From positions 186,001-250,000 of the forward strand of contig NZ_CALFXI010000002.1 in assembly GCF_937958065.1 (NCBI RefSeq): DNA of 64,000 nucleotides, written 5' to 3'. The stretch's first letter is position 1. Every line of letters begins with the position of its first letter. The DNA comes from an uncultured Steroidobacter sp. GTDB taxonomy: Bacteria > Pseudomonadota > Gammaproteobacteria > Steroidobacterales > Steroidobacteraceae. This document shows, piece after piece, positions 43,369 to 52,048 of the stretch. Under the pieces are notes generated by a model. The model saw only the letters and a program-made list of their open reading frames with translations. It was not told the DNA's origin and searched no databases. The position numbers and the translations under genes were made by a program.

Positions 43369-45813
43369 TTACGACGCGAACAGCTCGCTGACCTTGGCGC
43401 GGCCGCTTTCCTGCGTGAGTACCAGGGACAAGAATTCATCCGCGCTCATGGCGTCGCCGAACAGACGGCCCTGACCGTAGTGGCAGCCGCGGTTGCGCAG
43501 GAAGTTGAATTGTTCTTCGGTCTCGACACCTTCGGCGACGACTTCCACTTCGAGTGCCTTGCCCATGTCGATGATGGTGCGCACGATGGTGGCGTCGTCG
43601 CTGTTGATGGCGGCGTCGCGTACGAAGGATTGATCGATCTTGAGGGTGCCGATCGGGAACTGTTGCAGGGCCGAGAGCGACGAGTAGCCGGTGCCGAAGT
43701 CGTCGATCGACAGATGCAGGCCCATCGCATACAGCTCATCTAGCAGCTTGATGGTGCGCTTCGGGTCGACCATGAGCGTGGTCTCGGTGATTTCCAGCTC
43801 GAAGCAGGTCGGCGACACTTCGTGACGACGGAACACGGATTTGCAGCGGGTGATGAAGCTCGCCTGGCGCAGCTGTTTCAACGATAGATTGATCGAGACG
43901 CGGCCCGGGTTCTTGATCTTGTCCTGCCAGCGGTGATAGTCGGCGCAGACGCGGTTCAACACCCATTCGCCGATGCCCAGGATCAAATTGGTTTCTTCCG
44001 CCAGCGGAATGAACTGCGACGGCGGGATGTCGCCGTGGCCCGGCAGGCGCCAGCGCAACAGCGCCTCCGCGCCGATGATGCGGCCGTCGCGGAGGTCGAC
44101 CTTCGGCTGATACAGCATCATCAGCTCGTCGCGCTCCAGGGCACGGCGCAGCTTGCTCTTCAGCATCAAGCGCTCGACCGCGGCCGCATTCATGTCGGGC
44201 GAGTAGAACGCGAAGCTGTTGCCGCCGTTCTGTTTGGAGTGATACATCGCCGCGTCGGCGTTACGGATCAGATCGATCACGTTCTCGGCGTCCTTCGGAC
44301 AGAACGCGATGCCGACGCTGGCGGTCAGGAACACTTCCTGCTGATCGACGTAATACGCCTTGCAGACCTCGGCGAGCACCATGCGCGCGAGATTCGCGGC
44401 TTGCGTGCGCTCATCCTCGGCATCCGCGAAACCTTCGATGAACAGGCCGAACTCGTCGCCCGCCAAACGGCCGACCACGGCTTCACGCGGCAGGATGCGG
44501 ATCAAACGTTCGCTGAGCACTTCGAGCGTGCGGTCGCCGGCGGCGTGACCGAACGTGTCGTTGATCTCCTTGAACCGATCCATGTCCAGGTACAGCAGCA
44601 CGATGCCGCGATCGTTACGCCGCGCGCGTGCGATCGCCTGCTGCAGCATGTGCTGGAACTGCATGCGGTTCGGCACTTTGGTCAGCGCGTCGTAACGAGC
44701 GAGATAGCGAATGCGGCGCTCGGCGCGCTTGCGATCGGTGATGTTACGAACGACGAAGATCGTGCCCTGGAACTGCGGGTCGTCGCCGGCGATGGGCGCG
44801 CCCGACAGCGACACCGGAATCGTCTGACCGCTATGCGTGGCGATCACCGTCTCGCGGGTCTCGACGCCGGCCGCTTCGAGAGAAAAGTTCTCACGCTCGT
44901 TCTCGGCGATCAGGTTGATGAACGGCTGGCCGGCGATTTCTTCTTCGTTGTAACCGAACAGCCGTACCGCCGCGTCATTGATCTTGCGCACCATGCCGTC
45001 CGGCGAGGTCACCAGCACGGCGTCGTTCATGCTGTTCAGGACGATGGTCAGGTAGTTCTTGGTGATGGTGGTCTGGCGCAGGTTCTGACGCATGCGATCC
45101 AGCGCCATCTCCAGCTCGGCGATCTCGTCGTTGCTGGTGACCTTGTGCGGACGGGTGTAGTCACCCTCGCCGATGCGCTCGGCGGAGCGGATCAGCTCGA
45201 CGATGGGCCGTTCCAGGCGCTGCGCCAGCATCCAGGCGACCAGCGTCAGCAAACCGGTGATGAGCACGCCGACGCCGCCGACGATCCAGATGCGGCGGTC
45301 GAAGTCGCGCTGTTGAGCGAGCTCCAGTTGCGACCTCAATGCGTGCGCGGTGTCGGCGAGGCCCGGTCGACCGACGACGATCTCCAGCGTGCCGAGTGAC
45401 TCGACCCCACCCAGGCCGCGACGGATGGTGCGCTTGTCCTGATCGGTGATCTGCTGAATCCATTGATCCTGCCGGACGGTTTCGTAGACGACCGAGCCGT
45501 CGGGCGCCAGCACGCGCGCCGAAATCGAATAGGGGTTGTTCAGCAGCGAGGCGACGATTTTTTCGACGGTGCGTTGGTCATGATCGCGCAAGGCCGTTTC
45601 GAGGGCCTGCGCGCCGGCCGCTGCCATGTCGCTGGCCAGCAGGTCCAGGCGTTGGGTTTCAGCGTTCAGCAGCGAGCGTTCGCCGTGCCTGACCAGGACA
45701 TCGCTCGACTTGCGGTAATCGAGGTATTCGAGCAGGAACAGGGTCGCGGCAATGGCCATGCCCGCCGCGATGGCGACGGACAGCAATCTGATTTTGAGGC
45801 CCCGCGATCTCAA
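43369..45813 (-). CDS. GGDEF-EAL c-di-GMP enzyme with HAMP and PAS domains
   Basis: 814 residues. It has an N-terminal transmembrane helix (about 9-28), an extracytoplasmic sensor of about 130 residues, a second helix (about 175-195) and a HAMP linker. A PAS domain follows (SMNDAVLVTSPDGMVRKIND), then GGDEF and EAL. The GGDEF motif reads LAGDEF, a one-residue variant still seen in active cyclases. The EAL domain is complete: EALLRW, NLSLKQL, ELEITETTLM, DDFGTGYSSLSALQQFPIG, AEGVET and GQGRLFG. It should at least hydrolyse c-di-GMP. It is the only c-di-GMP enzyme in the window, which also holds a c-di-GMP riboswitch. Confidence 0.92.
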   Translation of the reverse strand: MRSRGLKIRLLSVAIAAGMAIAATLFLLEYLDYRKSSDVLVRHGERSLLNAETQRLDLLASDMAAAGAQALETALRDHDQRTVEKIVASLLNNPYSISARVLAPDGSVVYETVRQDQWIQQITDQDKRTIRRGLGGVESLGTLEIVVGRPGLADTAHALRSQLELAQQRDFDRRIWIVGGVGVLITGLLTLVAWMLAQRLERPIVELIRSAERIGEGDYTRPHKVTSNDEIAELEMALDRMRQNLRQTTITKNYLTIVLNSMNDAVLVTSPDGMVRKINDAAVRLFGYNEEEIAGQPFINLIAENERENFSLEAAGVETRETVIATHSGQTIPVSLSGAPIAGDDPQFQGTIFVVRNITDRKRAERRIRYLARYDALTKVPNRMQFQHMLQQAIARARRNDRGIVLLYLDMDRFKEINDTFGHAAGDRTLEVLSERLIRILPREAVVGRLAGDEFGLFIEGFADAEDERTQAANLARMVLAEVCKAYYVDQQEVFLTASVGIAFCPKDAENVIDLIRNADAAMYHSKQNGGNSFAFYSPDMNAAAVERLMLKSKLRRALERDELMMLYQPKVDLRDGRIIGAEALLRWRLPGHGDIPPSQFIPLAEETNLILGIGEWVLNRVCADYHRWQDKIKNPGRVSINLSLKQLRQASFITRCKSVFRRHEVSPTCFELEITETTLMVDPKRTIKLLDELYAMGLHLSIDDFGTGYSSLSALQQFPIGTLKIDQSFVRDAAINSDDATIVRTIIDMGKALEVEVVAEGVETEEQFNFLRNRGCHYGQGRLFGDAMSADEFLSLVLTQESGRAKVSELFAS

Positions 45814-45972
45814 CCCATACTCCGGACTTGCTTGCTTCGTGCTGCCGAAGTGCCTCGGCTTCGAGACGCTGGCACTACCGCTTCATTCCGGCATGATACT
45901 CGTGTTTTTCGCGCTAGCGAGACACCTGATTTACTTGTCGGTTTTTTTAACATACCAAACGATTAGAATGTT

Positions 45973-46001
45973 AAAAAGCGCGGCAAACCCCGCGCTTTTT
46001 T
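45973..46001. terminator. Strong bidirectional terminator in a divergent intergenic region
   Basis: AAAAAGCGCGG (45973-45983) pairs with CCGCGCTTTTT (45990-46000) around a 6-nt loop; a T-run follows on plus and, from the A-run, on minus. It lies between two genes that diverge from each other, where no terminator is expected. A TAGAAT at 45964-45969 just before it resembles a -10 element. Confidence 0.8.
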
Positions 46002-46033
46002 GCTCCATTTCTCGCCCCAGGATGCAGATCGTA

Positions 46034-46711
46034 ATGAACGAGCTCGAGCTCACCGGACAGGCGCGCAGTCATGTCGTGGAACTCACCGACCCGCGCTGCA
46101 TGCTTCACTATGAAGCAGTGGCATCTTTCCTCGCGATGAGAGACGCCGCGCGCGCCGACGGCATCGATCTCACACCGCGCTCCAGCTTTCGGGATTTCCA
46201 GGCGCAGCTCGGCATCTGGAATCGCAAGTGGAGCGGCGAGCGGGCGATCTACGATCGGCAGGGCGCATTGCTCGATCGCAAGCAGCTGTCGGATTCGGCC
46301 GCGGTCGATGCGATTCTGTGCTGGTCGGCGATTCCGGGCGGCAGCCGTCATCACTGGGGCAGCGATGTCGACGTCATCGATGCCGCCGCGGTACCGCCGG
46401 GCTACACGGTCGAGCTGTTGCCCGCCGAGTACGCGCCGCAGGGAATATTCGGGCGGCTGTCGCAATGGCTCGATGCGAACATGCGACGCTTCGGCTTCTA
46501 TCAGCCGTACCGCACCGATCGCGGCGGCGTGAGTCCCGAGCCCTGGCATCTGAGCTACGCACCGATTGCACAGCCGGCGCTCGAGTCGCTGAGCCTGTCG
46601 ACGCTGCGACGGGTGCTGGAGGCCAGCAACATCGAAGGCAAGGCGCACGTATTGGCGCGCCTGCCCGAAATCTACACGCGCTTCCTGCTGACGGTGGACA
46701 CGCCCGTCTGA
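46034..46711 (+). CDS. M15-family D-alanyl-D-alanine carboxypeptidase-like protein
   Basis: 225 residues from the ATG at 46034, about 9 bases after AGGATG; an ATG at 46022 is too close to any ribosome binding site. The metal ligands of the VanY/M15B fold are visible: HHWGSDVDVID (His and Asp) and GVSPEPWHLSYAP (Glu, His). LTPRSSFRDFQAQLGIWNR is the substrate-side helix. These enzymes trim the terminal D-Ala of murein peptides. No signal peptide is seen from this start, which is unusual for murein enzymes; a longer start reaching into the upstream terminator is not credible. Its stop directly abuts that of the convergent SDR gene. Confidence 0.85.
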   Translation: MNELELTGQARSHVVELTDPRCMLHYEAVASFLAMRDAARADGIDLTPRSSFRDFQAQLGIWNRKWSGERAIYDRQGALLDRKQLSDSAAVDAILCWSAIPGGSRHHWGSDVDVIDAAAVPPGYTVELLPAEYAPQGIFGRLSQWLDANMRRFGFYQPYRTDRGGVSPEPWHLSYAPIAQPALESLSLSTLRRVLEASNIEGKAHVLARLPEIYTRFLLTVDTPV

Positions 46712-47545
46712 TCAGTCGGCTGGTTGCCGCCGCGCGAAGTCCCTCACGCGTTCGAGAAAACGCAGCGGCATCCAGCGCTTCATTCGCCACATCATGCGCG
46801 CCGATCTCGGTAGCACGATGTAGGTCCGGCCGTCGGCAGATTCTGTCAGCAAATCGCGCGCGACCTGTTCGACCGAAAGCTCCGATCGCTGTGTAGCTTT
46901 ATTCGCAAGCACGCGCGCATGTTCCGGGCCGCGCAATGTTTCCAACAGCGAAGAACGAAAGAACGCCGGCATGACGACCGACACTTGCGTGCCGACCGGC
47001 TGCAATTCGTTCACCAACGTTTCGCTGATGGAAACGACCGCCGCCTTGGTGGCGTTGTACGAGATCATGCCCGGCGCGGAGGCGAACGCCGCGGCGCTCG
47101 CGATGTTGATCAGCAAGCCGCTGCCATTACGTTGCAGATGAGGGATGGCGGCGCGCGAGCCATGCACGACGCCCATCACGTTGATGTCGATGATCCAGCG
47201 CCAGTCTTCCAGCGACACTTCCATCATCGAGCCGGCACCCGCGACGCCGGCGTTGTTGATCATCACGTCCAGGCCGTCGTGAGTGGCGGCGAACGAGTTC
47301 ACCGCGACCGTGAGCTCGTCTGCTTGTGTGACATCGCCCGGATAGGCGACCAGCGGCACTCCGGCTTCGGCGAACTGCGCTTCGACGCTGGTGAGCCGCT
47401 CCAGATTGCGGTCGAACAGCCCGAGCGTCCAGCCATCGGCCGCGAGCTGCCTGGCCAGTTCCAGACCGAGTCCGCTGCTGGCGCCGGTGATGAAGGCGCG
47501 CTTGTGGGGAAACCGGGCATTGAGCCGTGTGAACTGTTCACGCAT
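46712..47545 (-). CDS. Short-chain dehydrogenase/reductase
   Basis: 277 residues from the ATG at 47543-47545. Classical SDR motifs: TGASSGLGLELARQL (NAD(P) binding), DVMINNAGVAGAGSM, INIASAAAFASAPGM with the catalytic Ser, and YNATKAAVVSISETL with Tyr and Lys. A basic region (RMMWRMKRWMPLRF) closes the C-terminus and may contact membranes. It probably reduces or oxidises a hydrophobic alcohol or ketone. The substrate is unknown. It is separated by 18 bp from the MgtC-like gene upstream, so the two may share a message. Confidence 0.9.
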   Translation of the reverse strand: MREQFTRLNARFPHKRAFITGASSGLGLELARQLAADGWTLGLFDRNLERLTSVEAQFAEAGVPLVAYPGDVTQADELTVAVNSFAATHDGLDVMINNAGVAGAGSMMEVSLEDWRWIIDINVMGVVHGSRAAIPHLQRNGSGLLINIASAAAFASAPGMISYNATKAAVVSISETLVNELQPVGTQVSVVMPAFFRSSLLETLRGPEHARVLANKATQRSELSVEQVARDLLTESADGRTYIVLPRSARMMWRMKRWMPLRFLERVRDFARRQPAD

Positions 47546-47563
47546 CGGCGCAGTATGAAGTGC

Positions 47564-48826
47564 CTAAACGAAGAAAGCGCGAACCGACCACGCACCCCAG
47601 GCAGCTGCCGCCATCAGAATCAGGCCCGGCACGAGCTCGTAGGCATAGCGTCGATCGCCGAGTGAAAACGCGACCGCCGTCTTGCTGACGATGTTGGTCG
47701 AGAAGCCGACCAGTGCCGCCAGCGCCGCGAACTCCGTCTGCGCGCGTCCGCTCGCGGCCAGCGATGCTGACGAGATGGCAGCCGCATGCGCATCGGTAAA
47801 ACCGGCGACACCGGCGGCGATCAGCAGCCCGCGGTCGCCGAGCCATTGGGTCAGCAGGGCCGAGATCAGCAACGTGATGCCGACCACCAGCACGAAGACG
47901 ATGGCGGTCTTGGGTTCGAACGGCCTGCCTTTGGGCGCATCGCCGGCTGCAGGCGTCTCACGGAAACTGCGTAGCGCGAAAATGCCGGCGTAGATCACAG
48001 CCGCGATTCCCGACGCGATCAGTGAAGGCGTGAGCATCGACAACGTGGGCGGGCTGACCAGGCCCACGACGATTGCGAGCTGAATCACTGTTGCAACCGA
48101 CGATGCGGCCGCGCCGGCGACCGCGCCTTCGCGCAATTCCGGTTGGCTCTTCGTGCGCGCGCCCATCGCGCCGATGGTCGCTGTGCTCGACACGAACCCG
48201 GACAGCAAGCCAGCGATTGCCAATCCAGTTTTGGCCCCGAGCGCGCGGAGCGCCACGTAACCGAGCGCATTGATCGCCATGACCAGCACGGCAAGCATCC
48301 ACAGCTTGCGTGGTTGCACGATGCCCCACGGATCGATCGGTTCAGTCGGCGTAAGCGGCAGAATCACCAGGGCCGCGGCTGCGAGCAGCAGGCCGTCGCG
48401 GACTTCTTCATCGGTCAGAACGTTCTTGACCCAGTTGTGCGCGTAGCTGCGGAAGGCGAGCAGGATGGCGACGATCACTGCCAATGCGGCGGCGAGACGC
48501 GGCTCGCGCACCGCCAGGCCACCCAGCAGCAGCGTAATGAGCATCGCAATTTCGGTGGTGAGCCCGGGATCGGTATCGCGAGTACGCACGTAGCCGACCG
48601 CGATCAGCACGCCGACGATGGCACCGGTGGCGATGAATACAGGGATGCCGCCGATCCACAGACCGAGCGCGCCGGTGAGAGAGATGAGGGTGAAGGTGCG
48701 CAGCCCCGCGACCGCGCGTCCGGGTCCGGTGCCTTTACTGCGTTCGCGCTCGATCCCGATCAGAAAGCCGATCGCGAGCGCGACGCCGAGGTTCATCCAG
48801 CCACTGTCCGGGGGATCGACTGTCAT
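47564..48826 (-). CDS. MgtC/SapB and DUF4010 membrane protein
   Basis: 420 residues from the ATG at 48824-48826. About eleven transmembrane helices. The N-terminal part carries the MgtC signature VALAIGFLIGIERERSKG and AGLRTFTLISLTGALGLWIG. The rest is a DUF4010 domain with GFVSSTATIGAMGARTKSQPE and AGFTDAHAAAISSASLAASG. MgtC itself is tied to Mg2+ limitation and virulence in Salmonella, but these larger fused proteins have no settled function. An inner-membrane transport or regulatory role is likely. It is followed by the SDR gene 18 bp on. Confidence 0.85.
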   Translation of the reverse strand: MTVDPPDSGWMNLGVALAIGFLIGIERERSKGTGPGRAVAGLRTFTLISLTGALGLWIGGIPVFIATGAIVGVLIAVGYVRTRDTDPGLTTEIAMLITLLLGGLAVREPRLAAALAVIVAILLAFRSYAHNWVKNVLTDEEVRDGLLLAAAALVILPLTPTEPIDPWGIVQPRKLWMLAVLVMAINALGYVALRALGAKTGLAIAGLLSGFVSSTATIGAMGARTKSQPELREGAVAGAAASSVATVIQLAIVVGLVSPPTLSMLTPSLIASGIAAVIYAGIFALRSFRETPAAGDAPKGRPFEPKTAIVFVLVVGITLLISALLTQWLGDRGLLIAAGVAGFTDAHAAAISSASLAASGRAQTEFAALAALVGFSTNIVSKTAVAFSLGDRRYAYELVPGLILMAAAAWGAWSVRAFFV

Positions 48827-48844
48827 CCCGCCATGTTAGCCAGC

Positions 48845-49843
48845 TCAGCTGCTCTTCCACACCTGCTTGAGATGGCCGATCACCAGCGAGCGGATGTTCT
48901 GCACCGGGTTGCGCTCCCAGGTGAAGCAGGGCGGATCGCGCCGGAGCATGGGCCAGCGGCCCGTGCGCAACACCTCGCTCAGATAGCTCAGGTTGGCTTC
49001 GATCGCTTCCATGTACGGGTTGCGGCCGTTGAACAGCGATTCCAGATAGCTGTACGCGCTGCCGAACTCGCCATCCAGCCGCGAGCGGCGCACGTCTTCG
49101 ATGAAGCCGGGCGTCTGTCGCAGGACATCCAGGCCGGAGCTGTATTTCACCGAAGTCCTGCCGCTCGAGTCGCTGGGCATGGCGATACCGCCGAGCACGA
49201 ACTCGGGGTAGAGCCGGTCGCGGCATTTCTCCAGATAACACCGGTCCGACATCTGGGCGATCAGGTCGCCGGTGCCGATCAGGTGGCCGAGCTTGCGGTC
49301 GCGCGGGTCGTCGAGGCGAATCTGGTCGAACTGCACTTCGTAACCGGTGAAGTGCACGATCTTGGTCGCCACCGGCACCCACTCGGCCATGCCGATGGTG
49401 GGCAGGTAACGACCGATGAATTGGGCGCTGCGGCTGACGTGGCTGAGCGTGAACTCGGCGCCATTGCGATGCGTCTGGTCGTCGGTCTGACGAATGTAAC
49501 CGGCGTCGTGAAACAACGCGGTCACCACGCCGAGGATGGCGCGCTCCGGTCCGAGCCGTTCATCGGCCAGGTGGGTGCGATCGTAACTGACGATCAGCCG
49601 GGCCACGGCGAGCGTGCCGTCGAGCGAGTGCTGCAGATCGTGATAAACGGTGTCGCAGCCGTAGTAGCCGGGAAACTGACCGTTGAACAGGCGTTCGAAG
49701 TCCCGGAACGCGGTGTCGACCCGGTCGAGCGGGTAGTGCGGCCAGCTCTGTCGAAACAATTCGACCACAGCCCGACGGACCGCGTCAGGTGAGCTCACCT
49801 GCACGGTGTTGGTGACATCGAAATCGCTGCGCCGATACTGCAT
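48845..49843 (-). CDS. HD-domain metal-dependent phosphohydrolase
   Basis: 332 residues from the ATG at 49841-49843. HD-type metal ligands appear in DTVYHDLQHSLDGTLAV and ALFHDAGYIRQTDD, followed by THRNGAEFTLSHVSRSAQF. These match the H...HD...H...D pattern of the HD superfamily. The later half is helical and unfamiliar. HD proteins hydrolyse phosphate esters of nucleotides or cyclic nucleotides; the substrate here is unknown. It is 18 bp from the start of the MgtC-like gene, so they may be transcribed together. Confidence 0.82.
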   Translation of the reverse strand: MQYRRSDFDVTNTVQVSSPDAVRRAVVELFRQSWPHYPLDRVDTAFRDFERLFNGQFPGYYGCDTVYHDLQHSLDGTLAVARLIVSYDRTHLADERLGPERAILGVVTALFHDAGYIRQTDDQTHRNGAEFTLSHVSRSAQFIGRYLPTIGMAEWVPVATKIVHFTGYEVQFDQIRLDDPRDRKLGHLIGTGDLIAQMSDRCYLEKCRDRLYPEFVLGGIAMPSDSSGRTSVKYSSGLDVLRQTPGFIEDVRRSRLDGEFGSAYSYLESLFNGRNPYMEAIEANLSYLSEVLRTGRWPMLRRDPPCFTWERNPVQNIRSLVIGHLKQVWKSS

Positions 49844-50154
49844 TTAGCGGGAGACTCGTTGCGGAAATTGCAAACGATGCCGCGAGTCTATTCGGCTTTC
49901 GGCGTTTGTCCATGTCGGAAAAATTGTCAGGATCTGGCGTCACCGGGCCTGCCAGAGCGGCTTTTTCAGCGGTTTCACGCAGACTTCCCGCCGCGCTCCC
50001 AGGCGGCCGACCGTGCGGCATCGCCAACGAGTTGTTCGTGGTGTGACCAGCTTCACATAAATCGATGAGCTGAAAAGTCGCTTGGACGACGTCCCTGCGC
50101 AAACCGGTCGGACGGTGCGATTGCAGCTGCGCCAAGCCGCTTCCCGGGCTCGCT
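49844..50154. other. 311-bp gap with a leader hairpin
   Basis: No gene is supported here. Directly before the HD-domain start, AGACTCG (49852-49858) and CGAGTCT (49883-49889) form an inverted repeat with an inner TTGC/GCAA pair. On the minus strand this would fold in the leader of the HD gene, about 8 bases from its start codon, and could mask a ribosome site. Elsewhere the gap contains only weak inverted repeats. Confidence 0.35.
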
Positions 50155-50631
50155 TCAGCCACGTCCGAGGGTCGGATAGCGCGTGTGCCAGAAACGTTCG
50201 TAGAAGATCGGTGCGATGGATGCGAAGCCGGCCTCGTAGGCGAGCGTGACCTTCTCGCCGCCGATCAGCTGGATCTCCGCCACCTCGATCTGTACCTGGC
50301 CTTCCTGTTTGAAGTCTCCCCAGGTGCACCTGCGGATCTGCAATGGCGAGAAATCGAAGCGCGAGCCGCGGTAGATGCCGAATACTCGCATCGTGGTCAT
50401 GACGTACCAGCGCTGACCGTCGATGAAACAACTCACCACGCACAGCTCGTCCGTGCCCAGCCGGATCACCCGCGCCAGCGCGTCATGCACCACCTCGAGC
50501 TGCGTGAAGCGCCAGTTCGATTGCTTCACGTGACTGCGGATGTACTGCAGTACTGCGGCCTGAATGACTGAATGAGGCCAATCGCTCATACGCAAGCTGG
50601 TTCCGTGCGGGACTTCCGTGTGGAGCTCCAT
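50155..50631 (-). CDS. Protein of unknown function next to M16 proteases
   Basis: 158 residues from the ATG at 50629-50631, four bases after the stop of the upstream M16 gene; an ATG 14 codons in is possible. No signal peptide or membrane helix. The sequence mixes helix (SVIQAAVLQYIRSHVKQSNW) and strands (CVVSCFIDGQRWYVMTTMR, VAEIQLIGGEKVTLAYEAG). It contains a DWPHS start and a YERFWHTRYP end. I do not recognise the family. The close position behind the M16 pair suggests co-transcription, not necessarily shared function. Confidence 0.65.
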   Translation of the reverse strand: MELHTEVPHGTSLRMSDWPHSVIQAAVLQYIRSHVKQSNWRFTQLEVVHDALARVIRLGTDELCVVSCFIDGQRWYVMTTMRVFGIYRGSRFDFSPLQIRRCTWGDFKQEGQVQIEVAEIQLIGGEKVTLAYEAGFASIAPIFYERFWHTRYPTLGRG

Positions 50632-50635
50632 TCAC

Positions 50636-52048
50636 TCATGGCTGGGCTCGGAACTCCGGGTCCGACAGCTTCACTTCGGTGAGCGGCCCGTATTTGCGCA
50701 GCCCCTCGCGAATGGCGTCGGCTTTGCCGATGACGACCAGTACGACCTGCCGACTGCTGGGAATCACTTCGTCGATCACGTGTCTGGCATCGGCCAGAGT
50801 CACGGCCGCGAGCTGATTGCCGTAATCGTCGATATAACTGCGGTCGAGCCCGTAGAGCTCCAAGGTGGCGAGCTGATACGCCCACTGCGAGGCCGTTTCC
50901 AAGCCGAGCGGGTATTGCCCGAGCACATAGCTCTTGGCGGATTCGAGTTGCGCGTCGTCGATGGCTCCCGCATGCAGCTTGTCGAGCGTCGCGAAGGCGA
51001 GATCGATGGCTTCGATGGTCTTTTCGGTGCGCGTGAACGAACCGAGCTCCCAGCTGCCACCTTCGGCCATCCGGTCGAAGCGCGAGCTCGCTCCGTAACT
51101 CAAGCCACTGCGAATACGCAGCTCGGTGTTGAGCATGGACGTGAAGCGTCCGCCGAACAGCGTGTTGACGATGTCGAGCGCGGCACGCCGCGGATCATTC
51201 CTGGGGACGCTCACGTCGCCACACCAGAAATACGATTGCACCGCATCGGGCGCGTCGACCAGCAGCACGCGCCGCGCCGTGACTTGGGTCTGTTTCGGCA
51301 CGGCAGGCAGCGGCTGCCCGGCTTTGCGCCAGTTCGCGAATGCGCGCGACAGCAACGACTTCAGCTGCGCCGTCTTGAAATCGCCGGCGACCGCGATGAT
51401 GACGCGATCGGCACCGAAGTTATCCGCGTAGTACTGGCGCACATCCGCATGTTTGATGGCCGCCAGGCTCGCTTCACTGCCTCCGACTGAACGGCCATAC
51501 GGATGCGCACCGAACAGGCTGGCCGCGCCGTAGATCGGTGTGAGCGTCGAGCGATCCGAATCCTTGGCGGCGCGAATGAACTCGATGGAGCGGTCGCGCA
51601 GCGTCTCGAACTGTTTTTCCTCCAGACGCGGCCGTTGCAGGACATCGGCGAGCAGTTCGACCATCAGCTTCTGATCGCGCGCCAGGAACGATCCGGCCAC
51701 CGAGATGCTTTCAGTACTGGTGCCGGTCTGGATCTGGCCACCGACCGAGGCCACCGTTTCAGCGAACGTGTTTGCGTCCCGATTGCCCGCGCCTTTCTCT
51801 AGCAGGCCGGCCAACAGGCTCGCGGTGCCGAGGCGCTCTGCTGGATCGGTCAGCGCACCGCCGCGAACCACCGCGGTAAATGCAATCAGCGGCACGTCGT
51901 GGCGTTCCATCAACAGCAGCGTGGCGCCGTTGGCGAGCTTCACTTTCTCGAAATTGGGCGTCTTCACGGTGCTGGCTGCGAACACGACGGGCGCGCTCAG
52001 CGAGCAAACGGTCGCGGCGATGACGACGAACCGGCGCAGCGGATTCAT
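50636..52048 (-). CDS. M16-family protein, non-catalytic partner subunit
   Basis: 470 residues from the ATG at 52046-52048, overlapping the stop of the other M16 gene as ATGA. A signal peptide (VVIAATVCSLSAPVVFAAS) directs it to the periplasm. The body is M16-like, with LANGATLLLMERHDVPLIAF and YYADNFGADRVIIAVAGDFK. The region that should hold HxxEH reads LGTASLLAGLLEKGAGNRD, so the zinc site is absent. In two-subunit M16 peptidases one subunit is catalytic and the other contributes substrate-binding residues. This one is the second type. Confidence 0.85.
   Translation of the reverse strand: MNPLRRFVVIAATVCSLSAPVVFAASTVKTPNFEKVKLANGATLLLMERHDVPLIAFTAVVRGGALTDPAERLGTASLLAGLLEKGAGNRDANTFAETVASVGGQIQTGTSTESISVAGSFLARDQKLMVELLADVLQRPRLEEKQFETLRDRSIEFIRAAKDSDRSTLTPIYGAASLFGAHPYGRSVGGSEASLAAIKHADVRQYYADNFGADRVIIAVAGDFKTAQLKSLLSRAFANWRKAGQPLPAVPKQTQVTARRVLLVDAPDAVQSYFWCGDVSVPRNDPRRAALDIVNTLFGGRFTSMLNTELRIRSGLSYGASSRFDRMAEGGSWELGSFTRTEKTIEAIDLAFATLDKLHAGAIDDAQLESAKSYVLGQYPLGLETASQWAYQLATLELYGLDRSYIDDYGNQLAAVTLADARHVIDEVIPSSRQVVLVVIGKADAIREGLRKYGPLTEVKLSDPEFRAQP

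Noticed and set aside
43071..43439. Minus-strand frame ending exactly at the NYN start with an ATGA overlap
   Set aside because: It overlaps the 3' end of the GGDEF-EAL gene and the likely NYN promoter; composition is not protein-like, so the overlap is probably chance.
43933..45399. A 488-codon plus-strand frame opposite the GGDEF-EAL gene
   Set aside because: The opposite strand has all EAL motifs and domain order; the antisense product is low-complexity and unmatched.
49785..50162. Minus-strand 125-codon frame in the gap before the HD-domain gene
   Set aside because: It overlaps the HD gene in another frame and has no ribosome site or domain signal.
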